A stretch of 64,000 bases of DNA, taken from positions 5,357,181 through 5,421,180 of the forward strand of contig JAJEKV010000059.1 in the NCBI GenBank assembly GCA_021234155.1. The letters are read 5' to 3'. This stretch comes from Isoetes taiwanensis (lineage: Eukaryota > Streptophyta > Lycopodiopsida > Isoetales > Isoetaceae). Under the pieces are notes generated by a model. It did not search any database. It was not told where the DNA came from and saw nothing but the letters and a program-made list of their open reading frames with translations. Made by a program: the position numbers and the translations under genes. Below are positions 11,052 to 22,137 of this stretch, piece after piece. Each line of letters begins with the position of its first letter. Positions within the stretch are counted from its first letter, which is position 1.

Positions 11052-13760
11052 TTAAGATGAACAATGTGCTATGTCTTTCCACATGTCTACAATATATTTC
11101 GAATTTGACCTGCAGGCCTCTTGCCATTGGCATCGGGCATAATGAATAGCATCTAAATTTTCATACCTTGAAGGATCGGAAGGATTAGGCCGCCAACGCT
11201 TAGTCAATCTTTGCCTTTGTAGTCCCCTCCAAGAGGGCTTCCACCACGATACAAAAATATGGCCAAAATATGTAGATTCTGGATCAAGAACAGCATTCTC
11301 CTCTGCATATCCTAACCAAGTGGCAGTGTTATCATCTCCAGGTCTGACTAGAACAAACATACCCTTTGTCACATGTACGTGAGGATCAAACTCTTCAAGA
11401 GGCAACACTGGACGGCCATCTGATGGGCCACAATAAGATGGTAAAGGTCGTGTGACCAAAGGCAGACATCGCCGACCTGGAACAAATGCTGTTTGTTCTA
11501 GAGGAGCTTGTCTTGTTTGTGGCCAAAATGCATCATTTTGAGGACGTCCTGAAGCAACATCCTCCAAAGAGATAAGAAGCTGGCTCCAATACTCAACACT
11601 TGCCGTGTATTGCCTTGCAAACAAGCTACTTTCTTGATTCTTACATATGTCCTTCCATATGTGATGTATTTGTTGATGCTATCCTTCAACCTGGAAGATC
11701 TTTTCAATGTTGGTCTAGGAGGAATATTTTGTGGCACACCACTTGGTATCATTGGCTGACCATGTTCATCCTCTTTCCACATTCTAACTCCTAGAGAATC
11801 TTTGGAAGCACTCTTTATGTGTAGGACGATTTTGTATTGCATAACAGCCAATCTCCGCCATCTTAAATTTGAAGAGCAATGGTTCAGTATGCCCAACCGG
11901 GCGTTGGCCCTTATCGGGGATGAATTCTTCACAAAATCCTTCCAATTTGGAACTTCATCAATAAAGTATGGAATTGGGGATTTTGCATTGCATTTGCTAA
12001 ACAAGTAAAGTAGCTCGGTAGTGTCAAAGCATCCGAATTTAACTCATCAAGGTTGAAAAATTTCCAAATAAAGCATCAATATCATCATGGGTGTGGCCGA
12101 CCATCATAAAGCCCACTTGGATCTCATCAAAGACCTTAAGCCAAGTCAAATAAGATAAGTATGAAAAGACATACCTATTTTTTTTTTTGCCCCTTTGCAT
12201 TATCAAGTTGCAAATAGAGATTTCGGGAAGAGGGTTGAACACCTCAGATTCGATTTGTAGTTGAAGTATTTGGCAATACTTCTCCCATGGAAGCAAGTTT
12301 GTTCTTCAAAGGATTGATGTCCTTGACTCGCTTGCATCCATTTGCAATCTAGTGGAGCTTACTTCCACATAAGTCACCTATCTTGTCCTCTTGCACCAAT
12401 TCCAAGTTATGCAATATTCTAGAAAGTGAACCAATGTGGAAGTTTGAATCATCTTTCCATAAATCAAGTGAAAAATGACCATAGGCACGACCACCATGCC
12501 CATGAGTCAAAGCTCTGGCCAAACCGCTCTTCAAGCGATCACCTCTCCATACGATTTTGCTAGATGATGACTTCTAGGCACTAAAGTCTTAACCCGATCC
12601 ATCTTATCATGTATTATACATAGATGATTTCGTGAGAGACATTGTGACAATGCTCTCCAATGCCAATATTGACTCTCTCGCAAGAGCGTTGTTCTAGCAT
12701 ATGAGCCCGACGTTGAATTGCAAGATTTCGCCGTCTCTCTTGTATCTTTTGTTTTTCCAGCTTTTTGCTTAATTACCACGCAGATGTTGCATTTAGAGAA
12801 GGCTGTATTTTTGCAATGCTAACATCCGGAAATTCCCTTTTCCATATACTATAAAAAGAGTTCAAGGCTCTGATTGTTCTGTAAGCTCTTCAACGACCGC
12901 TCCAACTTCTTTATGTATAAGCTTCTTATTAAGAATGGAAGGAAGCTTTATACATTTTCTCTTACATCATCTCTACCTCTTTTGCTCTATGGGGAATACT
13001 TTTTCAAACATTCTCCGAATGAATCATCTAGCAGCACACATTCGGTGGCGTTGTAGTGGATCCGGGCTTCTTAGAGCCAAGATTACCATGTTCAGCTACC
13101 TTTGCACCTGCTTCATATCTCTTTTTCTCCAATTGTAAATGTTGTTGGACCGATACCTAAAGCCATCGCCACCCACCAGGGCACCAATTCCATCCCCTTG
13201 AGCACTATCCTCGTCCTCTCCTTCTCTGTGTAAGTCACACTTTCAAAGACGTCAAAAAATACGTAACCCTTGCATTGTATGGTTGAGATAAAAATTCTTT
13301 TCTTAATTCACATACTTGATGCTTGGTAAGTTTCTTGTTGCAAGTATTTTTGCAGAGTTTGTCTTCATGAACTTATTGATTGAAGTTGTGGAGCATAGCC
13401 TTTCCTCTTGCTCTTTCCCTTGGGTTGTCTTGGAATCCTATGTGTGTAAGTATACTTCCTTTTCGTTTTGAATTGAGCCTGAATGTTGTCCTCAAATGAT
13501 TCTATTTCCATATCCTCATTTTCTTTAGCTTCTCGAGCTGCGAGACATGTTGTGAGACGGTCCTTCCATCCCGCAAAGATCACATCGCTATTTTCCCATT
13601 GTACAAGTGCATTTTTCTCGGCGGCCTTTACGCACAAGCATGACATTTGAGATCCTCTGTAATTAGTGCAGGAAGGATCTTTTCCCCACAGAGCCCCACC
13701 TTTGAGTCTCCTAAAATCCATCGTCATCAAAGCATCACGGGGATCATCAAGACAATTATG
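11052..13760 (-). pseudogene. Decayed GHTHDDID-motif gene, candidate transposase
   Basis: Conserved blocks follow in order on the minus strand, in shifting frames. About 13730: RRLKGGALWGKDPSC. About 13365-13450: a lysine-rich region. About 12800: YSIWKREFPDVSIAKIQ. About 12740: an arginine-rich 'KKIQERRRNLAIQRRAH' stretch. About 12620: LCIIHDKMDRVKTLVPR. About 12480: GHFSLDLWKDDSNFHIGS. About 12240: YLQLDNAKGQ, frameshifted in an A-run into NRYVFSYLSYLTWLKVFDEI. About 12085: VGFMMVGHTHDDIDALFG. Then a long C-terminal part (12004-11052) rich in Trp and Arg. From memory, the QLDN...NKNRYVF...GHTHxDID signature marks a widespread eukaryotic family (DUF7869-type). The HDKMD, QLDN and GHTHDDID acids suggest an RNase H-like fold, which is inference. 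It lies inside TIR element A. Confidence 0.6.
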
Positions 13761-14689
13761 GCCTCGTGATATTTACGCCCGGTCACATGCATGAAGAATG
13801 TGGCAATGCTTATCCAAGAGATCAGTTCTTGAGAAACTAGGTGGTGGTTCATCATCATCCGATGCTATCCTCGCGAGGAAAAGCGTGTACCTAGATCCCT
13901 TTGAGGATCAATTTCTTCATCGCATCCGATTAATCTCTCATGATTCTACATTCGAGGTCGGTGATGGAGTAGCTAAATCAATGGCATGATATCTTATATC
14001 CCGCCGAGGCTATTCGATAAAAACGTGTCCGCGGCCTCTTCAATGTTGCCGGCGCCATCACATGGAATCGGAAGGATGTGGGTAGGCACCACGGCCTCGA
14101 TAACACCTTTGCCCCTACGTTGAGTGCGTCAACATTCTTCCCATGGATGCAAGTTCTATTCACCAAGACACCCTTACCAACCCGTGATGTTATTATCGAC
14201 AAAGGTTCACCATATTCTGTCTGGCTTTGTTTGAAGGAGCGGGCGGTCGAAGTCGATGATGTTGTGGAGGGACTACTAGGCAAGTTGGGGGTTTCTGATC
14301 GAGGGCGTTTCATGACATAGATTCGCGGCTCCTTCCACGATTACTTCACTTAATTTCGAGGCCATTGATAAATGTCCCCACGGCCCGACAATGTTATCTC
14401 TGCTCCCTCACCGCGGAATGGGAAGCACATGGGTGGGCACTATGGCCCCGGTGACCTCCACGACCACATTGCACCATGGAATGTTCACCATGCGAGATGG
14501 CCTCTATGCAATTCATGTCCCCCAGCAACTACCACATCCCCATCGACAAAGGTTACGCAGGGCCTTTTTCTGTGAGAATCAATACACATATATATATACT
14601 TGTTAGAGACATGCAACCCTCGATGACATATACTTAGTAAAAAAATAGCGAAAATGTGAAAGAAATTATCTACATGAGACAAATGGCAC
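13761..14689. other. Coding-like, unidentified; internal duplication
   Basis: Fairly GC-rich sequence with frames on both strands but no domain I recognise. The segment around 14065-14215 resembles the one around 14408-14560 ('atgtgggtaggcaccacgg' versus 'acatgggtgggcactatgg', and both later contain 'atcgacaaaggtt'), so a unit of roughly 340 bp is duplicated. This may be the remains of a captured gene. Confidence 0.35.
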
Positions 14690-14945
14690 CGCCTCCATTT
14701 ACATTTAAATGAAATGCCGCCATTTACCTTTTTAAATGGCGCAGTTGCCATTTACTGTCAAAGGCCATTTCCCTTTAAATGGAATAGCGCCATTTTCCTT
14801 GAATGGAGCAGGCTTATTTCCTTTTAAATGGCAGCGGTACATATTTAAAGGGAAATACAAATGGCCCATTTCAAGGAAAATGGCGCTTACCGCTCCATTT
14901 AAAGGGAAATGGCCCATTGATGTAAATGGCATCTTTATTCTAAAT
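14690..14945. repeat. Palindromic AAATGGC / GCCATTT cluster 1
   Basis: More than ten short words of the form AAATGGC, GCCATTT, TTTAAATGG and CCATTTAAA alternate on both strands, giving many overlapping hairpins. The same vocabulary recurs at 16180-16690, 18310-18480 and 20110-20470 in this element and at 39060-39260 in the second copy. Confidence 0.7.
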
Positions 14946-15149
14946 GCTATATCTAATAGCTAGAGTTATGGATTCCTATTACTACAAGATTCAAAGAAGA
15001 CATCAATTGTTGAGAACTTATCTAATTGAACAAGATAGAGAAGATCTACCCTTAAACATATTAAAATATTTAACATCCTACATCCTACATTAAAATATAC
15101 TAAAACATTTTACTAGAACTGGAATAGCCTCTAACCCGGAGGTCATTGG

Positions 15150-15900
15150 CGATTCGGGATTCCGCCATATCGAGAGAATGCGCTGAAAAGAATTTGGTCA
15201 AAGCTCGAATAATGGACAAGTCCGGATAAGCGCTTGGAATCGGACAAGCGCTCGAAAAATGAAGACGGCGCCACTAGAATGAAGCCAAGCGCTGAAGAAT
15301 GAAGCCGAGCGCCTAAGAACGAAGGCTAGCGGCTCAAGAATGAATGAACAAGGGCTAAGCGGTACCAAAGAAAGACAAGCGCCAAAGGCGGGTTCTTTGC
15401 GCTATCGATTAGGAACCAACGTCTAAGATGGAATAGGCTTCTGAGAAAATACTGCACAATCGACCAAGAGATCTGGCCTTGAAATACCTACGAATATTGA
15501 AACGAGGGCGAGGTGCATAAAACCGCGGAGTGAGGTGTCGAAAGTATAAGCGCCTTCTAATGACCATATGCGCACTCCCGACAGCAGACAGCGAAAGCGC
15601 CCATTATGAAGTGGGCCGGCGGGCAAATTCAAAGTTCAAAATGCAGGCGGGCAAATTCAAATTTCAAATTTGGCGGGCCCGAGGCGGGACAGTGCGGTAG
15701 GAATGACTTAAACTACCTAAAATTTTATAATGGCGAGCGGGCGGGAGAAACGGATTTGGGGAAAATTCAAAATTTTAAAATTTGTAGAGGCGGATTGGCC
15801 AAGGGAAAAATGAAATTTTCAAAATTTCGAAGGGCGGACGGCCCGGCAAGAATTTGAAAGAGGCAGGCGGGTAAAATTGGTTTTCTTTTCTTTCCCCGAC
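15150..15900. repeat. Short-period repeats, no gene
   Basis: About 15225-15400 has repeated 'aagcgctgaagaatgaagc'-like words; 15600-15880 alternates 'ggcgggcaaattcaaa' with AT-rich palindromic 'aaattcaaatttcaaattt' pieces. No coding sequence is supported. Confidence 0.5.
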
Positions 15901-16179
15901 TTTTCTTTTTCTTTTCTTCAGTCAATTTTCATTTTCAATTTCATTGTTCTTTTCTCCCGCCTCCGCCTTCCGACTCGGGCCTGGGACCGCTTCAGCGCCC
16001 TAGACATTTCTCTCTCCTATTCAACCATCTTCTCTCTCTAGCGCTGTTGATCCGGGGCTTCGGAAAAAAAGTGGAGTAGGATTTATATGGTCTATTACTT
16101 TTATACTTTTATACAATGGCGCAATCTTGATCAAACCAGGAGCCGTGCTCGGGTTAGTATCATTGTTTCTATTATCGAT

Positions 16180-16690
16180 TTGTAGTGTCTAGGATGGCGG
16201 AAATGGCGGGCCAGCCATTTCATTAGGAGAGGGTGGGCTTGTAGCAGCCTTTTCCTCCTATAGTTTGTGAAATGGCGCAGGTGCGCCATTTCCATAATGT
16301 CTGTTAATATTCTTGTAGAAGCGGACCCATAGAAGAGCAAATAAATTAGTCGCCATTTAAACAAAATTGCCAGGCTAGCCATTTAGTCCTCAATAAACAC
16401 TGCATCATTTGCTCTATTATCGTCCCAAAACCAAATGACGCGAATCGCCATTGGAATAAAATGGCACCAAGCCATTTTGCTCTATTGCTCTATTATATAA
16501 AAAGCTAAATGGCTTAGTGTATATTTAGACTAAATAAGCCTTTTTGCGCCATTTGCTCTAATATCGGTCCCTTCAAAAAAAACCAAATGGCGCGGATCAT
16601 ATTTAGACTAAATTTGCGCCATTTGCTCTATTATATAAAAGCTAAATGGCGCAACTGCGCCATTTAGTCTAAATGTCGTTTGCCTGTTTT
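16180..16690. repeat. AAATGGCGC / GCGCCATTT cluster 2
   Basis: Repeated inverted pairs of AAATGGCGC and GCGCCATTT with 'ttgctctattat' spacers; for example one pair at about 16642-16665 forms a near-perfect hairpin. Confidence 0.7.
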
Positions 16691-17950
16691 AACTTTCTAG
16701 CACATGCCATTTCTCTCACCATGCTTAACTTCGCCCGGCTAGTCTTGTAGAAGAAATGGAACGTGGTGACTTGAGGAGCATAGTCCTCATTGGAAGGTCT
16801 TGGTGTATGGAGATCGTTAGAGCCATACCCTTGACTGAAGGCGTAGAGCCCAACCAAGGGAGACAAGAGGCGAGAACTTTGCCTCCTTGTCCAAATCAGT
16901 CACAGTGAAGAAGGAGCCTCAAGAGTGGCCCGGATGGGCATCATTGTCAACATGAGGGAAGTCAAGAAACAAGGAAGACTTGACTTTCTTGGTTGCCTGA
17001 TGGAAGATCCGGTCCTTTGCGGCAAAGATTGATCTCTATTGCATGGATTGGCGGTGCTACGAGCCACGCAATGATGGAGTCCAAAGATGAAGGACCAAGC
17101 ACCGTCGGCCAAGAAAAAGGTTGGCATTTGCCATCTTATGAGTCCGTGAGAGCAAGCGGATATCAAAGGCACCGGTAGAGATCCTCAAAGGATTGATATT
17201 CTCGGCGGCGGCAATCTCCGTGTCCCACATTGTAAGAGCGAAGATCTCGGGCAACATGCCGCTAAATAATGGATAGCGGATGGTTCTTTGGAGAGATGCA
17301 GAGAAAAGGTGTAAAACTAAAAATGCCACCAAAGCCGGCAAAGGAACAAAAACAGTGGAGGTGGTGATGTACCGGGAGACGTAACAAGAAGAAGGGCGAG
17401 AAGTTGAGAAGGGGAGGAGCATAGGGATGAGAAGAGGGATGAGACCCGATGCTCACAAACATGATTCTCCCGTGAAGTCCAATCGAGAAGCCTGGCCGAT
17501 GAGAAGCTCTTGATAGTGACCGCACTATTAGTGACAATAAGGAGGCTACAAAGCACATAAGAAATGTAGCATCCACGGCCAGATAGCACTCCAAAGAAAG
17601 AGAAAGCCGTAAACCAAAGTACAGGATAAGGGCGGAAATTACAAAGATTGCAGATCTTGAAGTGCCTGAGGAACTAAAGATGGACCGTAAGAAGAAGAAA
17701 TGGCGGAGGAAACACTAAAGAAAATACAAAAAGCACGGCCACATGTTCCCCTTGAGTCACATACACCAGAAGAATATCTATGCGGGATCTAGAAGAGGCC
17801 CCACCTAATATGACCGCCAGGGGGTTATTAACCCAGAAGCATGTTAGGAGGCTCTGCAAATCATTTCTTGAGGATCCACACCGGTATTCCTCCAAGTTAG
17901 GATGTAGTGCCCTTTGATCCGGATACAAAGGAGTTCTTTGGTCAGTCGCA
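16690..17950 (-). pseudogene. Unidentified coding remnant, membrane-like
   Basis: Several minus-strand frames end to end look like a broken gene. They include YPDQRALHPNLEEYRCG followed by NPLAVILGGASSRSRIDILL (17928-17674), a hydrophobic stretch MECYLAVDATFLMCFVASLL (17594 on) and IRYPLFSGMLPEIFAL (about 17290). Hydrophobic runs suggest a membrane protein. I cannot assign a family. It sits inside TIR element A and could be captured host sequence. Confidence 0.3.
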
Positions 17951-18050
17951 GGAATCTGACTTGATCGAGGAAAAAGATTTTATATTATCAATGGTAATCA
18001 TTCGATTATTTTTGCTTTCATTTCGTGTGCGATAAGTTGGGGGACAGAGG

Positions 18051-19680
18051 ATGCTAGAGTCTGAGCTCAAGATCTATGTCTATAGAATATGCAGAGTTCT
18101 TTCTGGAGAGATCAGTGACCTGGACCTTCTTCAGCTCAGTGTGGATGTGAATGATATAGTAGCAAAGACTGTCTTCAAGGAACCATATGTGGATCAGATC
18201 CACCATCTTGCAAGCGATTACGAGAATGCGGAAGACCAGCCCCTTTGGTAAAGAACCCGATCCAAGAAGTGGCGAGTACAAGGTATGTTTCGTCTCCTTA
18301 CCCATACATTTATCGAAATGGCCTTGCTGGGCGCTATTTGAGTTGAAATAAGCGCGATGCGCGCTTATTTGAGTTGAAATGGCGCATTTGCGCCATTTGA
18401 TAAATAAGCAGCATTTGCGCGCCATTTGATGTACATAGCGCAGCTGCGCCATTAGATGTAAATAGCAACATTTGAAATTCTAAAATCGCCAGCTCTCTTG
18501 CAGCACTACCTTGAAATGGCGGACAAGATTGCGAGGGGCAAACACACGAAGGATGTCAATCCGGTTTGTCTTCATGCGGATGATGTCTATGCACTCTTCC
18601 GCGGATGTGGAACAAATGGAGGAAGGAGAACTTAAGGACAACGGGGTCAAGCTATAGTAATCAATTTTGCTAAAGACAAAGATTATCAGTGATAACTACA
18701 TTAGATGCATGAGGGGCTTGGACTATGATGATTGTAGAAAGGTCCTCGAAGAAGCTTTAGCGAGGATATATCGTCAAAGTCACCTCAGTTACAAAGGCGA
18801 TAATTTCTTCAAGGCGAGGGGCGTGAACTTAAGAGTACTTGCTTACATGAAGAAGGAGATCTGCACTTCATTGCAGATCAAATTGGCACTAAGTACAAGA
18901 CCGAGGAGGACCTACGGAAAGCTACGAGACCACTTCTCGGATAAAGCACTTACGGTTTGGGGGTATGCCACCATAAGTGGGTCTGGGAAGGAATACTCAA
19001 AGAGGGAGTTCATGGTAACATGCCATTCTCCTTGGCCAGGTCCATTGAAAAATCCTTGACTGAAGCGAGAAAAGGACGCCAAGATGGTTTGTGGAGCATG
19101 TCATCCTTGCTGGGATTCCGAACGAACATCTGATTCTACACTGCAAAGCATGATATGTTTTAGATGCAAAGGCGGCTTACTCCGGTTTGGAAAAGTGAGA
19201 TCTGTAATCGGCGTTCTTGATAAAGTCTCACGAGATGGCGGATGTAGAGACATCTTGGATTCTATGTTTCGTCGGGGCGGAACATAACTTACTATTTGCG
19301 GCGCTTTGAAAGACTAGAATCGAGGTCAAGAGTGTTTGTAGGAATCTATGAAGAGGAGAGGCTGGAGCTGGTGGTTCGGGAATCAAAGAGCCACAAGCTC
19401 TTCTATTTGCTCTGAGGATTTCGCACACGAGACGGGAGAGCCCGACAAGACGGACCTTAGGCTATTTGGCGACCATCCTAGAAAGCTCCCATAAATTCCT
19501 CCTATTCCTAAGGAAGCCATCGGAAGTGAGGGCGATGTTATGGCTAAAAACTCATGCAAGACAGGTTTAAGTGGAGTTTGGTATGGAGGGAGAATATCGG
19601 TGCATAAACAGATTGGTCCTGCAGAATAGCGTTCTACCTTGTTGATAAGCTCTGCGCCCTCAAGGTAACATCGCATTACT
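18051..19680 (+). pseudogene. Unidentified coding remnant, plus strand
   Basis: Frames at 18051-18251 (MLESELKIYVYRICRVLSGE) and 18667-19059 are open and of ordinary composition, but no domain is recognised and the frames do not join. An alternative frame around 18860-18960 reads DLHFIADQIGTKYKTEEDL and may be the true one. A cluster of AAATGGCGC repeats (18310-18480) lies between them. Confidence 0.3.
18310..18480. repeat. AAATGGCGC / GCGCCATTT cluster 3
   Basis: Inverted pairs of the same 9-mer words as elsewhere in the element, including 'aaatggcgcatttgcgccat'. Confidence 0.7.
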
Positions 19681-20109
19681 AGATTTCTTCTCTGGTGGAG
19701 CCTTCTCTAGGGCATCCCTTCATGTAGGGAAGAATCCGAGTGTGACATCTGAGCATGAGTTAGGAAAGATGAAATGCGAGCGGGCATTCTCAGGTAGGGT
19801 CGAGAGCGTCATGTACCCCGGCTTGACCTAAAGGCCATTGACCAACGCCAACGGGAAGTCTTGACTTTGCAAGATGGTGAATCTCGGAAGAGGGCAGATT
19901 TAAGAAGCTTCTCACTGAGAGAAAGGTGAGACGTCGTGCCAAAGTGGAGCAGAGCGAGGATCAAATTGACCGCAGTGAAAATTAACCGGATGATTATGAA
20001 AGTCTCGATGAACACTTCGCCAATGACTATTAAAAAATTACGTGTTTTGAAAAATTGTATCTTATATAATATTTCTATTAATATATATATCTACATGGTC
20101 TTTCGAAAA

Positions 20110-20604
20110 TATGTGTTATCTATAGCAAAATGGCGCGAGAGCACTATTTGCTTGTCTTCACGTTCACGCAAATAAGCTACCAAGACTATTTGCTAAGCTC
20201 TTAAATAAGCGGCGCTGCACTATTTGCTTGCTTTCACGTTCAAGCAAATAAGCGGCTACCGCACCATTGCTTCCTTTCACGTTAAAGCAAATATCGGCGT
20301 TTCGCTATTTGCTTTGTGGTTATTTCTAAGCTAAAGGAAGCGGCGCCATTTTGTTTGCTATTTGAAACTTTTGGCAATTTAATATCTGCTTTTTGTGGTT
20401 CTCGGGCGCTTTTCCTCATACTTTCCAAGTAAATGGCGCCATACTTCTCTTTCGACAACTAAAACCGCTATTTGTTTTATATTAAATGTAGCGGTTTTTG
20501 CATGATAACTGGTTTCTTTTTAAGCAAATAGTGCCATATCTAGCCATAAATGTGTGATAAAACAGGGAAGAAACTGATTTCACGAGAAATTGGAATCACG
20601 AAAT
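20110..20604. repeat. Subterminal repeats of element A, right end
   Basis: The last 500 bp inside the right TIR is dense in 'ctatttgctt', 'caaataagcgg', AAATGGCGC and related inverted words. The first 340 bp inside the third terminus (38948-39280) has the same words. Confidence 0.65.
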
Positions 20605-20629
20605 TTCCAACTTTAATGAAACTCTGCTT
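20605..20629 (-). repeat. TIR of element A, right end
   Basis: Perfect 25-bp inverted copy of 5647-5671. Further in, the sequence 'ATTTCGTGATTCCA' (minus strand) resembles the same place in the copy at 38923, so 38923 corresponds to this end. Confidence 0.9.
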
Positions 20630-20790
20630 CTATGTATATACCAAACAAGGTCGGTGACAGAGGGCATCCTTGTCTTACTCCGATTGTGCTACTGACCTCC
20701 CTTATATCTGCTGCAACTTTGGTTATAACTTCCTCATATAGCCTTGCAACTACGCCTCTAAGATACCGCTTTTAGATCAAGCCAACAGGA
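20630..20790 (-). mobile_element. LINE-3, 5' part (RT motif B region)
   Basis: On the minus strand: RGVVARLYEEVITKVAADIR, then GVRQGCPLSPTLFGIYI ending exactly at the target duplication of element A. The next residues, DELKNW, are at 5646 downward. Upstream similarity to a LINE fades near 20790, so the copy is 5'-truncated. The fragment also carries the CTAT at 20630-20633. Confidence 0.85.
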
Positions 20791-20982
20791 TAATCAAAAA
20801 AAGGACAAAGCCGGGCGTGCCCAATTCGCTTCTGGCGTGTATTCAGCTGGCAATTCGCGCCGGGTGTGTACTCATGCTAACAATTCGTGCCTAGCGCGAA
20901 CTGACAGCATGAATACATGCCTGACCTAGTCTATTGCTGTTATTCGTACTTAATATATCTAAATGCCACCTAATATACTAAC

Positions 20983-22137
20983 CTTTTATAAAGAAAGACT
21001 TTGCCCATTTTGTTTAATGTTGCACTAATTTCTGCGAGGTCCTCTGCAAGCCTATGGGGGCTTAGAAACCGACACCTCCTGTGGTTGTAATCAAGTAGAT
21101 ACATGGTTTGTCCTGTTTGCTTAGCCTTGTTGGAGAGGGATCGTTGTGCTTCAATAGAATGCTGTCCGTCAATAATAAGAAAGCATACATTTGGGTTCTC
21201 CACTGTAAGCTCCTCTAGCGTTGTCTACTGGAGTGGAGCATCCTTTTTCCTATCCCAAGAAAGCACGTCTGATGGCATGAAGACTTGGCCTGGATTCCTC
21301 ACCATCGCCCGCAAGATTTCTCTTGCATGCTCAAGGTCATACCTCCTGCTAACAAATGTTGACTTATGTGATCTCGCCAAACGGTCAACATGGATGGGAT
21401 GTGTAAAAAATTGGCCAAGTGGGTACTTGTCTGTATACTTGACTAACCTACTCATTGCCTTTAGCCGCAATTTTTTTCGGACTCATTTTCTGCCAGCATG
21501 CCATCAATTGTTGCAGCTAGGATGTCCTTTCTTAAGTCCAGCAATCTTTGTACATCCCTGATATCATTTTGATGCTTCAAGTCTTCCAGGTAGTAACTTG
21601 GAGAAGGTCCCCAGAAAGCTCTCCTCACTGCAGACACCTCTTCACTTATAAACACTGGAGTGAGAGCAGTCACATCACAAATGACTCAACACTCACATCC
21701 TTCTTCATCAGACCATCTTTGAACGCTGTTGCCCTGGCACGTGTAAATTTGACGAGATCTTTCTTGTGGTTCTTCACAACCTCCACTAGGAGTTAACAAT
21801 ATATGTCATCCTGCTCCTCACAATTGATAAGAATACCTTGTTTCTTCATGAGATCGATCTCTTTCTTCCTATAGTGTAACACAAGATCCACCTTATCATT
21901 CGTTTTGCCTACGTCAAGATACCACACTGCACTGCCATCCATCTTCTCTTTGGGGAATCGAGGATCTGTGTCTGCTCTGATAACGGATCGGCTATCATCC
22001 ATCGACAATGCATAGGGTACTGCATCCTCGTTAGGCTTTCCCTTCTTCTGTGAGCTTGAGGTCGCAGGAGTATCTACTGAGACTCTTGCTTTCTTAGAAG
22101 GAGGTGTAGCAATTACCAATCGGTTTTGCCTCTTCTT
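20983..22137 (-). pseudogene. ParB/DGQHR-like gene, large upstream exon
   Basis: After a likely 3' splice site (tttgcag at 22141-22138), the exon reads KKRQNRLVIATPPSKKARVS (basic, nuclear-signal-like), then RFPKEKMDGSAVWYLDVGKT, KTHFISEEVSAVRRAFWG-type sequence, STFVSRRYDLEHAREILRAM, and NPNVCFLIIDGQHSIEAQRS. It ends ...GKVFLYKR before GTTAGT, a good splice donor at 20982. The DGQH motif with the preceding 'SRR(Y)' segment resembles ParB/DGQHR-type nucleases and DndB-like proteins; function is unknown. At least two stops (near 21793 and 21222) and two frame changes make it a pseudogene. A possible first exon lies at 22585-22650. Confidence 0.55.

Larger units (their letters stand above)
5647..20629. 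mobile_element. TIR element A, 14,983 bp DNA transposon
   Basis: A large element bounded by 25-bp perfect inverted repeats (5647-5671 and 20605-20629), each beginning AAGCAGAGTTTCATTAAAG outward to inward, with a 4-bp CTAT target duplication. The insertion is proved by its host: outside the TIRs the two flanks are the two halves of one LINE reverse transcriptase frame. A third copy of the terminus, extended by further similarity to the right end, lies at 38923. Contents: a Helitron (5745-9222), a decayed gene with GHTHDDID (about 11052-13760), clusters of AAATGGCGC/GCGCCATTT, and coding-like remnants I cannot name. The 4-bp duplication, terminal sequence and size do not fit a family I recognise. 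Confidence 0.85.

Noticed and set aside
11600-12008. Plus-strand frames opposite the GHTHDDID gene
   Set aside because: They are antisense shadows; the minus-strand reading holds the conserved motifs.
5647-20629. Polinton/Maverick virus-like transposon
   Set aside because: The size and TIRs invite the idea, but the duplication is 4 bp, and there is no sign of a family B DNA polymerase, packaging ATPase, capsid or retroviral-like integrase in the interior.
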